Part shown: piece by piece, positions 6,486 through 14,715 of the stretch
How the letters are laid out: the number at the start of each line of letters is the position of its first letter
Numbering within the stretch: position 1 is the stretch's first letter
Source of the DNA: Bacteroidetes/Chlorobi group bacterium ChocPot_Mid
Lineage (GTDB): Bacteria > Bacteroidota > Ignavibacteria > Kapaibacteriales > UBA2268
Length of the DNA: 17,041 nt
Assembly (NCBI GenBank): GCA_003731675.1
Contig: RCNQ01000165.1
Span: 1-17,041, forward strand
Direction: 5' to 3'
Translations under genes and position numbers: made by a program
The notes under the pieces: model-generated
Seen by the model: only the letters and a program-made list of their open reading frames with translations
Told to the model about the DNA's origin: nothing
Database searches by the model: none

Positions 6486-6521
6486 CAGGGCTCTCTCAAA
6501 ACGATAGCCCTGTTTCTTTTT
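6486..6521 (+). terminator. Intrinsic terminator after rplY, abutting pth
   Basis: A perfect 7-base-pair stem CAGGGCT (6486-6492)/AGCCCTG (6506-6512) with a 13-base loop, followed by TTTCTTTTT. It is G/C-rich in an A/T-rich setting and is the clearest terminator in the window. Its T-tract ends 3 bases before the pth ATG. Confidence 0.85.
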
Positions 6522-6524
6522 AAA

Positions 6525-7139
6525 ATGCTATTCTTCAAAAGAAAAAAAAATATTGAATATAATTTCGATTGGTTAATTGTCGGTCTCGGAAATCCCGACA
6601 AAAAATATTTTGCCAATCGTCACAATATAGGTTGGATGGTTGTATCAGAACTTAATAAAAAACATAAGGGTAAATTTACTTTAAATTCAAAATATTATTA
6701 CCAATCATTTTTAACAATCGAATCAAAACCCTTATTCCTTGCTTTACCTACAACTTATATGAATAATTCCGGCTTAGCTCTATCCAAAATTACCAGCAAA
6801 TATAACATTCCCACTGAAAAAATTGTTATCATTGTTGACGATTATAACTTCCCATTGGGTAAAATTCATCTTAAATCTGGAGGAAGCCACGGAGGTCACA
6901 ATGGAATTGCTTCCATAATTGAACATCTGCAAACACCTGATTTCTTTAGATTGCGTTGTGGAATCGGAAAAAACTTTGCACCGGGAGAAATGGCAAATTA
7001 TGTCCTATCAGACTTTACCGAAAATGAGATTGATGAAAGAAACATTATGATAAATAAGGGCGTTATTTCAATTGAAACTCTGGTCAGATTAGATGCACCA
7101 AGAGCTATGTCTTTAATAAATTCCGGGCAATTGTGGTAA
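6525..7139 (+). CDS. pth: Peptidyl-tRNA hydrolase
   Basis: Cleaves peptidyl-tRNA released by stalled ribosomes so that the tRNA can be reused. In the 204-residue product the family motifs are all present: GLGNP with Asn23, the catalytic His33 in RHNIGW, Asn80 in TTYMNNSG, Asp105 in VDDYNFPLG and Asn126 in GGHNGIASI, equivalent to E. coli Asn10, His20, Asn68, Asp93 and Asn114. The usual GNPG reads GNPD. The N-terminus is about 13 residues longer than in the E. coli protein (MLFFKRKKNIEYNF), and no later ATG, GTG or TTG fits. The start codon lies directly behind a terminator T-tract with no ribosome binding site, so expression may depend on read-through or a leaderless transcript. Confidence 0.95.
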   Translation: MLFFKRKKNIEYNFDWLIVGLGNPDKKYFANRHNIGWMVVSELNKKHKGKFTLNSKYYYQSFLTIESKPLFLALPTTYMNNSGLALSKITSKYNIPTEKIVIIVDDYNFPLGKIHLKSGGSHGGHNGIASIIEHLQTPDFFRLRCGIGKNFAPGEMANYVLSDFTENEIDERNIMINKGVISIETLVRLDAPRAMSLINSGQLW

Positions 7140-7154
7140 TTTTAAAAATTTATA

Positions 7155-7481
7155 CTAACTAACCTTTGTCGTCTCACTTTTCTTGCTACTTGTTGATTCC
7201 CCATTTGCTGGACCTTTTGCTGTCACATCTTCTTTCTTCGTGGAACCATTACTGTTATGCCCGTTTGAATGTGATGCCGCCGCTGATTCATGCTTTTTAG
7301 CATAATCAGTCAAATAAAAACCATTTCCCTTGAATACCAAACCTACATTCTTGCTGATTTTCCTGAAAACTTCACCATTGCAATCCTCAAACGGACAATC
7401 CTTAATAGCTTCCTCGGTTATTCTTTGCTCTAATTCAAATTCTCTTCCACACGACTTACACTTATATTCATAAACCGGCAT
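7155..7481 (-). CDS. FmdB-family zinc ribbon protein
   Basis: Small putative regulatory protein of the FmdB/CxxC zinc ribbon family, whose biochemical role is not established. The N-terminal 60 residues carry the diagnostic MPVYEYKCKSCGREFE, with Cys8 and Cys11, a second pair at CPFEDC, and the family ending KNVGLVFKGNGFYLTDY. The last 40 or so residues are a low-complexity Ser/Asn/Gly/Lys/Thr tail, probably disordered, as in many members. GGGAGAGG lies about 6 bases before the ATG. It is the last gene of the minus-strand set behind the lipoprotein, 78 bases away, and faces pth across only 15 bases. Confidence 0.9.
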   Translation of the reverse strand: MPVYEYKCKSCGREFELEQRITEEAIKDCPFEDCNGEVFRKISKNVGLVFKGNGFYLTDYAKKHESAAASHSNGHNSNGSTKKEDVTAKGPANGESTSSKKSETTKVS

Positions 7482-7559
7482 TATAATCCTCTCCCTTAAT
7501 TTTTTGACGTGCCTTAAAACGACCTCTATTAATAATTATTGTAATCAATCAATTACAAA

Positions 7560-8198
7560 TTAATACTGTATAGTTGATAAAATGGAATTGAAAATCTTAT
7601 CAGTATCCAAAATCCCAGGTATTGCAGTATTTCGGATATTCATAGGAACTAACCCAAATTCATAATATTCCCCCATTGTAGAAATAAATACTGCAGATTG
7701 AGAAGTCACACCTATTTCAGTTGCTACATAACTGAACTTACAGAAAGATAATGTCCCCATATTTACTGAAGTATATTTCCCCGAAAGTTTCACAGCATCT
7801 CCGGTTTTATCTTGCTTTTTCGAAAGATTATACCTTGCAAGTCCTATCAAACCTTCCTTCTTTACCAATTGCTCAAGCTCATCATTTTTCTTAATCACTG
7901 AAAAGACTGCCGCTAAAGAATAATCCGGATTGACTGCTACTGCAAATACATCAGATGATATTTTATCTTCCAAATCCACAAAAAACCAACCCTTAGGTAA
8001 AAATGCTATCATATCTCCTTTTTGTGAACGTACTAATACATCTGACATATCTATTGTCGGTTTTGGACTTAATACCACTGCCGGAGCTATATCGGTCTCA
8101 ACCTCTTCCTTAACAACAAAACAGGAATTTAACAGAATAACTACCCCAACAAATAGAAAATACCTTAAAATACTTATATGTAATTTAATACTCTTCAA
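7560..8198 (-). CDS. Putative lipoprotein of unknown function
   Basis: A 212-residue protein with a lipoprotein signal: Lys5 and Arg12, a hydrophobic run (YFLFVGVVILL) and the lipobox LNSC with Cys at residue 26. It is probably anchored to the inner or outer membrane facing the periplasm. The mature part is preceded by a Val/Glu/Pro-rich linker, then a compact alpha/beta-looking region (VRSQKGDMIAFLPKGWFFVDL ending at ILSTIQY). I do not recognise a family. The start is a TTG: GGGAG lies 9 bases upstream and it leaves a normal signal peptide. An in-frame TTG at 8243 would add 15 charged residues ahead of it. The start overlaps the 3' end of the upstream reductase gene by 14 bases, implying translational coupling. 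Confidence 0.75.
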   Translation of the reverse strand: MKSIKLHISILRYFLFVGVVILLNSCFVVKEEVETDIAPAVVLSPKPTIDMSDVLVRSQKGDMIAFLPKGWFFVDLEDKISSDVFAVAVNPDYSLAAVFSVIKKNDELEQLVKKEGLIGLARYNLSKKQDKTGDAVKLSGKYTSVNMGTLSFCKFSYVATEIGVTSQSAVFISTMGEYYEFGLVPMNIRNTAIPGILDTDKIFNSILSTIQY

Positions 8199-8985
8199 TG
8201 TGCATCGCTCCCGGATTCTTCCTTGTATGTTTTGTATAACCAAATCTTTCTAAATATGAACTTACAGACTCTACCATCTTCGGATTACCACATAAAAAGA
8301 AATGTGTCTTCTCAGGATTTACCTCAACACCTGATTCTTTTTCCAATAAACCATTTGCAAGATGTTCCTCTATCATCCCTGTTAACCCTGTCCAATTCTC
8401 CGGTTGTGCCTCAAGCAATGTTGGATAATAATAAAAATTTGAAAACAAACTGTCCATTAGCTTCAATTCACCATAATAACCTAAATCCCAAGGATACGAT
8501 GCACCATGAATAACCACCAACTTTATTCCCTGATTATCCTTGATGTGTGACCTTAAAAAACTTATATATGGAGCTAAACCTGTACCCGTTGCTATCATAA
8601 CTATATTCATATCCTTAGGTGTTTCATTCAATTTAAACACACCCAAAATCTTATTGTCAACCCACAGTCGGCTACCTTGAGAAAGATTAAACAACCTTGG
8701 CGTCAACTGCCCTGACTTCACATGACTGATATAAAATTCAAAATTCTGTGTCTCATGGTTCGCAGAGGCAATCGAATAAGGTCTTTTTATAATCATACCT
8801 TCTCGCAAAACCTCAGGTAACATTACTGAATTTTGTGACCTCGGTTCTGATGCCAATAATCCTAAAGCTGTAAACTGTCCTGCCTCAAACATATCTCTTG
8901 GCTCATCAGTTTTAACTCTAAGTATCATCAAATCAGGATTAATCAGAATCTTTGCTATTACTGTCGAATTATATTTGCTTTCCAT
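8185..8985 (-). CDS. Ferredoxin-NADP reductase-like flavoprotein
   Basis: FAD-containing oxidoreductase expected to move electrons between NAD(P)H and ferredoxin or flavodoxin. The 266-residue protein has the N-terminal FAD barrel with RPYSIAS (68-74) and the C-terminal NAD(P)-binding domain with ATGTGLAPYISFLR (132-145) and FFLCGNPKMVE (229-239). Length and layout match the bacterial Fpr subclass (about 250-270). The C-terminus ends in an aromatic residue (MHIEEY), which in this subclass stacks on the flavin. Subunit architecture of glutamate synthase or dihydroorotate dehydrogenase electron-transfer proteins is unlikely, because no iron-sulfur cysteine cluster is present. First gene of a three-gene set; no clear ribosome binding site. 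Confidence 0.88.
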   Translation of the reverse strand: MESKYNSTVIAKILINPDLMILRVKTDEPRDMFEAGQFTALGLLASEPRSQNSVMLPEVLREGMIIKRPYSIASANHETQNFEFYISHVKSGQLTPRLFNLSQGSRLWVDNKILGVFKLNETPKDMNIVMIATGTGLAPYISFLRSHIKDNQGIKLVVIHGASYPWDLGYYGELKLMDSLFSNFYYYPTLLEAQPENWTGLTGMIEEHLANGLLEKESGVEVNPEKTHFFLCGNPKMVESVSSYLERFGYTKHTRKNPGAMHIEEY

Positions 8986-9045
8986 TTCTATACTAAAAAA
9001 AATCCGTTAACCAGTTATTATAATATATACAAATTTAAAAAAATT

Positions 9046-9078
9046 CAAATTTAACGAATTTTATCCTTCTTACACAAT
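9046..9078 (-). promoter_or_regulatory. Possible promoter of the reductase operon
   Basis: Minus strand ATTG (9075-9078), a 21-base spacer and TAAATTTG (9046-9053). The -7 box matches TAnnTTTG and the -33 box matches three of four bases. It would leave an untranslated leader of about 50 bases. The A/T-richness of the region makes chance matches likely. Confidence 0.4.
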
Positions 9079-9173
9079 AAAATAGGTTAAAAACAATTAT
9101 TCCTGAAATGAAAAGTTAATCATTAACATCAATCTCATCATATTAAAGTAATTATTTATTAACAACTATATCT

Positions 9174-9181
9174 TAATTTTG
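9174..9181 (+). promoter_or_regulatory. Possible -7 box upstream of metH
   Basis: TAATTTTG, identical to the -7 box of the strongest promoters here, 31 bases before the chosen metH ATG. No TTTG or TTG lies at the expected distance upstream. The divergent gap 8986-9212 otherwise shows only A/T-rich DNA; I saw no cobalamin or SAM riboswitch motif in it. Confidence 0.35.
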
Positions 9182-9212
9182 TAAATGTTTAATTTACAAA
9201 TATTTGAAAACA

Positions 9213-12200
9213 ATGATAAATAAATATAAAGATATTACTAATCTGCTTAATGAACTTTTAAATCAGAAAATCCTGATTCTCGACGGAGCAATGGGAACTA
9301 TGATTCAAAAACACAAACTTACTGAAAGTCATTTCCGTTCCGAAAGATTTAAAGATTTTCCTAAAGATTTAAAAGGTAACAATGATTTACTTTGCCTTAC
9401 CCAACCTGATATAATCAGAAATATTCATAAGGAATATCTCCTTGCTGGCTCTGATATAATTGAAACTAATACTTTCAATGCAAATCCTATCTCACAATCT
9501 GATTACGGCACTCAAGACCTGACCTATGAAATCAACAAACAAGCCGCATTATTAGCCCGTGAAGCTATTGATGATTTTAAAGCACAAAATCCAGGTAGTT
9601 ACTCCCCAAAATTCGTTGCCGGTGCTATTGGACCTTCAAACGCTACGGCATCTATTTCTCCGGATGTTAATAACCCAGGTTTCAGAAAAGTAACATTTGA
9701 CGATTTAGTCAACGCCTACTCAGTTCAAATTAACGGATTAATTGATGGTGGAGCTGATATTTTACTAATAGAAACCGTTTTCGATACGCTAAATTGCAAA
9801 GCAGTCATATTCGCAATATCCGAACTCAATCAAAAAACAGGTTTTTTCCCACCAGTAATGATTTCAGGAACAATAGTTGACCTAAGCGGCAGAACACTTT
9901 CAGGGCAAACTACTGAAGCTTTTCTCATATCCGTTTCTCACACCGAAAATCTCATTAGCATTGGCTTAAACTGCTCCCTTGGTCCTAAACAAATGAGACC
10001 TTTTATACAAGAATTATCTGAAAAATCAGACAAATTTATTTCTCTCTATCCCAATGCTGGTTTGCCAAATGAATTTGGCGGATATGATGAATCACCTTCT
10101 GAAATGGCTACTGTTTTGGAAGATTATGCCAAATCAGGATTTATTAACATTGTAGGTGGTTGTTGTGGAACTACACCTGAGCATATAAAAGTAATGGCAT
10201 CAATAGTTTCAAAACACAAACCAAGAAAAATTCCTCCTGTCAATCACTATCTGAAACTCAGCGGATTAGAACCACTTGTTGTAAGACCAGACTCCAATTT
10301 TATTAATATTGGGGAAAGAACTAATGTCGCTGGCTCTTCAAATTTCAAAAAAATGATTATGAACAACCAATTTGAAGAAGCTGTTTCAATCGCCAAACAA
10401 CAAGTTGAAAATGGAGCACAAATCATTGATGTAAACATGGATGATGCTATGCTCGATTCCGAAAAAGCAATGACATTGTTTTTAAATCTTATCGCTTCAG
10501 AACCAGAAATTGCTAAAGTACCTGTAATGATTGACTCTTCTAAGTGGTCTGTTATTCTCGCAGGTCTAAAATGTCTTCAGGGAAAAGGAATTGTTAACTC
10601 AATTTCTCTCAAAGAAGGAGAAGATGTATTCAAAGAACATGCCCGAACCATAAAAAGATTTGGTGCCGCAGTTGTTGTTATGGCTTTCGATGAACAAGGT
10701 CAGGCAACAAGTACTCAAAGAAAAATTGAAATTGCAAAACGCTCATACAAAATCCTTACCACCGAAATTGGATTTCTCCCACAAGATATTATCTTTGACC
10801 CTAACATTTTAACAATTGCTACCGGTATGGAAGAGCATAACGATTATGCTATTAACTTTCTCGAAGCTACAAAATGGATTAAACAAAATTTACAGGGTAC
10901 ATACGTTAGTGGTGGTATCAGTAATCTTTCCTTTTCATTCAGAGGCAACAACACAGTACGCGAAGCTATGCATTCAGCATTCCTCTTCCACGCAATTAAA
11001 GCTGGGCTGGACATGGGAATTGTTAATGCCGGTCAGCTTGATGTTTACGAAACAATTGATAAAAATCTACTTACACTAATTGAAAATGTGATTTTCAACA
11101 AACAACCAGATGCTACAGAAAAGCTAATCGAATTTGCTGAATCATTAAAAAATCAGACAACTAAGGAAATAAAAAGACAGGAAGAATGGAGAAATTCCAC
11201 TGTTGAAGAACGATTGAAATATTCACTCATTAAAGGTATCGTTGAATTCATTGATATTGACACTAATGAAGCATTAAAAAAATTCAAAAATCCTATTCAT
11301 ATCATCGAAGGTCCCCTTATGGACGGAATGAATATAGTGGGTGATTTATTCGGAGCCGGGAAAATGTTTCTCCCACAGGTTGTTAAAAGTGCCAGAGTAA
11401 TGAAAAAATCAGTTTCGATTTTAATTCCACACATCGAAGAAACACTTAAAAAAACCGACAGCATTAAACCCACAGGCAAAATCCTGCTGGCTACCGTCAA
11501 AGGAGATGTTCATGATATCGGAAAAAACATTGTCGGTGTAGTCCTTTCTTGCAATAATTACGAAGTAATTGACCTCGGAGTAATGGTCCCTACCAACAAA
11601 ATTCTTGAAGAAGCAAAAAAACAAAACGTTGATATTATCGGATTAAGTGGTTTAATTACCCCTTCTCTCGATGAAATGGTAAACGTAGCTTCCGAACTCG
11701 AAAGAAACAATTTTAACATTCCTCTGTTGATTGGTGGTGCAACCACATCCAGAGTTCATACAGCTGTTAAAATCGCTCCGAATTACAAGCATCCCGTCAT
11801 TCATGTTTTAGATGCTTCAAAAGCTGTTCCGGTTGTCAGCAATCTTTTAAAAGATGATTCAAAAAACGAATTTATTGAAAATTTAAAAAACGAATATCAA
11901 GAAATCAGAGAAAAACACATCTCTTCACAAAACGAAAAAAATATCATTTCTTTGTCAACAGCAAGACAAAATAAACTAATACCAGATTGGTCAAATGAAA
12001 AAATTATTCAACCAAATAAATTGGGGGTTACAGTTTTAAAAAACTATCCCCTTGAAACTTTAAGAAAATATATTAATTGGACTGAATTCTTCCTTGCATG
12101 GGAGTTAAAAGGCAGATACCCTGCCATATTCGACCATCCAAATAAAGGCACAGAAGCAAAAAAACTCTTTGAAGATGCAAACAATTTATTAGATTCAATC

Positions 12201-12911
12201 ACCAATGATAACTTGATCTCTGCTAATGGTGTTTTCGGTTTATTCCCAGCTAATTCGGTTGAAGATGATATTGAAGTCTATGATGAACATGGTAATATTT
12301 TAGGAAAATTCCATACACTCAGACAACAAATTCTCAAAGAAAACTCCCCTAACCTTGCACTCGCTGACTATATAGCTCCAAAATCATCAGAACGCATTGA
12401 CTATTTAGGTGCTTTTGCAGTTACAGCAGGCATAGGAGTTGAAGCATTATCAGAAAAATTCAAATCGAACAACGATGATTATTCATCTATTATGCTGAAA
12501 ATCCTTGCCGACCGACTTGCTGAAGCTTTCGCCGAACATCTCCACCAACAAATCAGAACACAATACTGGGGTTACGAAAAAAATGAAGATTTATCCGCTG
12601 ATGATTTACTTAAAGAAAAATATTCAGGAATCAGACCTGCTCCAGGCTACCCATCGCAACCTGACCATACAGAAAAAATTCAAATATTCAAAATCCTTGA
12701 TGTTGAAAGACATACAGGAATTTCGCTTACCGAATCCCTTATGATGAACCCAACCGCTTCTGTTTGTGGCTTAATTTTTGCTTTCAAAAATAGCACATAT
12801 TTCCCTTTGGGCAAAATAAACGAGGAACAAGTCTTCGATTATGCCATGAGAAAAGGAATGAGTGTTAAAGAAATTGAGAAATGGCTTTCTCAAAATCTGA
12901 TTTATAAGTAA
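9213..12911 (+). CDS. metH: Cobalamin-dependent methionine synthase
   Basis: Transfers the methyl group of 5-methyltetrahydrofolate through cobalamin to homocysteine. All four modules are present in 1232 residues (E. coli 1227). The homocysteine domain begins DGAMGTM and has zinc ligands at Cys254 (GLNCS), Cys317 and Cys318 (GGCCGT). The pterin domain starts INIGERTNVAGS at 364. The B12 cap and B12 domain have DVHDIG with the lower-ligand His767, plus SGLITPSLDEM and LIGGATTS. The reactivation domain has RPAPGYPSQPDHTEK (from 1141), EAFAEHLHQQIR and TESLMMNPTASVCG. The ATG at 9213 is preferred; an in-frame TTG at 9204 would add three residues. No ribosome binding site is visible for either. 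The next gene starts 23 bases downstream. Confidence 0.98.
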   Translation: MINKYKDITNLLNELLNQKILILDGAMGTMIQKHKLTESHFRSERFKDFPKDLKGNNDLLCLTQPDIIRNIHKEYLLAGSDIIETNTFNANPISQSDYGTQDLTYEINKQAALLAREAIDDFKAQNPGSYSPKFVAGAIGPSNATASISPDVNNPGFRKVTFDDLVNAYSVQINGLIDGGADILLIETVFDTLNCKAVIFAISELNQKTGFFPPVMISGTIVDLSGRTLSGQTTEAFLISVSHTENLISIGLNCSLGPKQMRPFIQELSEKSDKFISLYPNAGLPNEFGGYDESPSEMATVLEDYAKSGFINIVGGCCGTTPEHIKVMASIVSKHKPRKIPPVNHYLKLSGLEPLVVRPDSNFINIGERTNVAGSSNFKKMIMNNQFEEAVSIAKQQVENGAQIIDVNMDDAMLDSEKAMTLFLNLIASEPEIAKVPVMIDSSKWSVILAGLKCLQGKGIVNSISLKEGEDVFKEHARTIKRFGAAVVVMAFDEQGQATSTQRKIEIAKRSYKILTTEIGFLPQDIIFDPNILTIATGMEEHNDYAINFLEATKWIKQNLQGTYVSGGISNLSFSFRGNNTVREAMHSAFLFHAIKAGLDMGIVNAGQLDVYETIDKNLLTLIENVIFNKQPDATEKLIEFAESLKNQTTKEIKRQEEWRNSTVEERLKYSLIKGIVEFIDIDTNEALKKFKNPIHIIEGPLMDGMNIVGDLFGAGKMFLPQVVKSARVMKKSVSILIPHIEETLKKTDSIKPTGKILLATVKGDVHDIGKNIVGVVLSCNNYEVIDLGVMVPTNKILEEAKKQNVDIIGLSGLITPSLDEMVNVASELERNNFNIPLLIGGATTSRVHTAVKIAPNYKHPVIHVLDASKAVPVVSNLLKDDSKNEFIENLKNEYQEIREKHISSQNEKNIISLSTARQNKLIPDWSNEKIIQPNKLGVTVLKNYPLETLRKYINWTEFFLAWELKGRYPAIFDHPNKGTEAKKLFEDANNLLDSITNDNLISANGVFGLFPANSVEDDIEVYDEHGNILGKFHTLRQQILKENSPNLALADYIAPKSSERIDYLGAFAVTAGIGVEALSEKFKSNNDDYSSIMLKILADRLAEAFAEHLHQQIRTQYWGYEKNEDLSADDLLKEKYSGIRPAPGYPSQPDHTEKIQIFKILDVERHTGISLTESLMMNPTASVCGLIFAFKNSTYFPLGKINEEQVFDYAMRKGMSVKEIEKWLSQNLIYK

Positions 12912-12934
12912 GTAATATTTTATTAGGAGTTGAA

Positions 12935-13429
12935 ATGGTTTACAAACAACAATTTACTGCCGAAGAATGGAAAACACTCGAGTTTTCTATCATCTGGATG
13001 TTTCAGGCAATTGCTGGTGCTGATAAAAACATTGATAAAAATGAACTGCAAGCATTAACTACCCTCAAAGAAAAGTCACATAAATTCGATTGCGATATTA
13101 TGAGGGAACTAATCCCTTCAATTCATTACGATATAGACTCAATTTCCAATTATTTCGCTGTTGACCAAAGAAATATAAAAACCGGATTAAGAGAAATTGC
13201 TGATATTGTTGATAGCAATTTAAGTCTTGACCAATCTTTGCTCTTTAAAAAATCTTTATTGGCAATCGGGATGTTTATAGCTTATGCTTCCGGTGATGTT
13301 TTAAGCTCAAAAATGAGCAACGAAGAATTGCAATTACTGGTTGAGCTGGCTCTTTTTATGAAAATGTCTATTAATGATTACAGAAAAACTCCAACTGTCG
13401 AAGAATTAATGAAAAAATTTATGGAATAA
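12935..13429 (+). CDS. Hypothetical helical protein, possibly TerB-like
   Basis: A 164-residue cytosolic protein with no signal peptide. It appears all-helical. The early segment WMFQAIAGADKNIDKNEL resembles the repeated alanine-rich helix plus acidic metal-binding loop of TerB/DUF533-type proteins. A second similar unit, IGMFIAYASGDVLSSKMSNEE, lies near 105-130, consistent with the two-fold repeat of that fold. The assignment rests on this pattern only. AGGAG precedes the ATG by 5 bases, one of the best ribosome binding sites here. It follows metH by 23 bases and is probably in its transcript, although no functional link to methionine synthesis is evident. A terminator follows at once. Confidence 0.75.
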   Translation: MVYKQQFTAEEWKTLEFSIIWMFQAIAGADKNIDKNELQALTTLKEKSHKFDCDIMRELIPSIHYDIDSISNYFAVDQRNIKTGLREIADIVDSNLSLDQSLLFKKSLLAIGMFIAYASGDVLSSKMSNEELQLLVELALFMKMSINDYRKTPTVEELMKKFME

Positions 13430-13433
13430 AAAA

Positions 13434-13460
13434 AAACACACCAAATATTTCAGTGTGTTT
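13434..13460. terminator. Bidirectional intrinsic terminator
   Basis: A perfect 8-base-pair stem AAACACAC (13434-13441)/GTGTGTTT (13453-13460) with an 11-base loop. On the plus strand it is followed by CCATTTTT and ends the metH transcript. On the minus strand it is followed by a T8 run and ends the rpmB transcript. Confidence 0.8.
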
Positions 13461-13524
13461 CCATTTTTAAACTAAATAGTTTGTAACTAATTATGTTCTA
13501 TTTCTTACCTTACGGTTAATTTTC

Positions 13525-13749
13525 CTATTTACACTCTAAATCTTTCATCATCGCTTTAAAACCCTTTTTATCCAAAGTTTTCAAAGCTTTTGCTGTTATC
13601 TTCAATGTAATCCAACGCTTCTCTTCAGGTATCCAGATTCTCTTCTTCTGCAAATTTGGCAAATAACGACGTCTCGTTTTGTTGTGTGCATGCGAAACGT
13701 TATTACCAACCAATGGTTTTGTACCTGTTAACTCACATATTCTTGACAT
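13525..13749 (-). CDS. rpmB: 50S ribosomal protein L28
   Basis: Large-subunit protein. The 74-residue product begins MSRICELTGTKPLVGNNVSHAHNKT and contains RRRYLPNLQKKRIW and KITAKALKTLDKKG, the full family pattern at normal length. It is the zinc-free form: only one cysteine (Cys5) of the first CxxC position is kept, plus one near the end. AGAGG lies about 7 bases before the ATG. It has its own promoter, just beyond the stop codon of the upstream secreted-protein gene. rpmG (L33), often its partner, is not next to it. Confidence 0.97.
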   Translation of the reverse strand: MSRICELTGTKPLVGNNVSHAHNKTRRRYLPNLQKKRIWIPEEKRWITLKITAKALKTLDKKGFKAMMKDLECK

Positions 13750-13786
13750 TTCTTACCTCTTTCAAAATATAAATTTATATAGATTA

Positions 13787-13818
13787 CAAAATTACGAACC
13801 TTTTTTATTATGTCCAAA
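13787..13818 (-). promoter_or_regulatory. Bacteroidetes-type promoter of rpmB
   Basis: Minus strand TTTG (13815-13818), a 20-base spacer and TAATTTTG (13787-13794), identical in boxes and spacing to the two tRNA promoters. The -33 box begins one base beyond the stop codon of the upstream gene. The predicted leader is about 30 bases. Confidence 0.8.
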
Positions 13819-13819
13819 T

Positions 13820-14704
13820 TTACTTTTTACTTTTCTTTTGAATTTTATTATTTTTTTGAATTTTCTTACCTTCTTTGAATGACTCCAAAGTATAATTTGT
13901 TGCTAAATAATGAATCCCTGGTTTGGGCTCTTCATCGTTTGTTGTTATTGTCAGTTTCTGCTCAATCGTAGCAAAATAATGAACCGGTATCCATTTATTT
14001 GCACTTATGTCCATAACTCCATATCCTGCAACAATATTTGTAACTCTGAAAGTATCCGTTTCAGATTCCACCTTATAACTTCCCTGAGCTGTTTTGATAT
14101 AACTCAATCTGTTACAATGTTCTTCGAGTGTATCCAAAGAAGGATGCGACCTGAACAAAGACGATTGCTTCATCAAAGGCACTGGCAAACCATTCTCAAC
14201 TAATTCATCTAATGTCTCTACATACCAAGACTTATCCTCTGCTTTACAGGATTCCTTCAAAGTAAAAAACAAATGTGGTTGAAATGCTCCCCCAGGTGAC
14301 AATCCTGCCTTACTACTATCCTCATATCCAAGAGCATACCTGTTCCCTACTGAATCTATTGCAAACCAAACCTTCCTTCCTATCCAAGGATTATCTTTGC
14401 GTTCAACATTTTTAATTTCCCCGCTACTCTCAAAAGATAAAAAATCAATTAATGTTGCACTTAAATAAAATCTGTTATTCTTAATCGAATCACATATAAA
14501 CATTACTTTCTCAAATCTCGTTTTAACTAACGGTTCACCATAATCAATAATTATACTATCATGAGAAGCTATGTGATAAACGAGTGTGTCATACTGATTA
14601 AATTTAAATTTATAACAAATTGTATCTGTCTTGGAAACATCATTATCTGTCTGCTTCGAAAAAGCTGAACCATAAAACAACAAAATAATTATTAAGTATC
14701 TCAT
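13820..14704 (-). CDS. Secreted protein of unknown function
   Basis: A 294-residue protein with an N-terminal signal peptide (MRYLIIILLFYGSAFSK, likely cut near residue 16) and no further membrane segment, so probably periplasmic. The body alternates short polar beta-like stretches (DTLVYHIASHDSII, GRKVWFAIDSVGNRYALGY, KWIPVHYFATIEQKLTI), which suggests an all-beta fold. The last 18 or so residues are lysine-rich and A/T-biased. There is no lipobox and no recognisable family. It starts 11 bases after greA ends and is probably co-transcribed with it, without an obvious functional tie. It has two Cys in the mature part (CKAED, EHCNRL) and an early pair at Cys30 and Cys71 that could form disulfides. 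Confidence 0.8.
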   Translation of the reverse strand: MRYLIIILLFYGSAFSKQTDNDVSKTDTICYKFKFNQYDTLVYHIASHDSIIIDYGEPLVKTRFEKVMFICDSIKNNRFYLSATLIDFLSFESSGEIKNVERKDNPWIGRKVWFAIDSVGNRYALGYEDSSKAGLSPGGAFQPHLFFTLKESCKAEDKSWYVETLDELVENGLPVPLMKQSSLFRSHPSLDTLEEHCNRLSYIKTAQGSYKVESETDTFRVTNIVAGYGVMDISANKWIPVHYFATIEQKLTITTNDEEPKPGIHYLATNYTLESFKEGKKIQKNNKIQKKSKK

Positions 14705-14715
14705 ATTTTTAATAA

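Noticed and set aside
8986..9212. A cobalamin or SAM riboswitch upstream of metH
   Set aside because: I found no B12 box or SAM-type core helices; the gap is A/T-rich and short.
11297..11746. Three minus-strand frames inside metH
   Set aside because: They overlap the conserved B12-binding domain of MetH, and none has a start signal or recognisable product.
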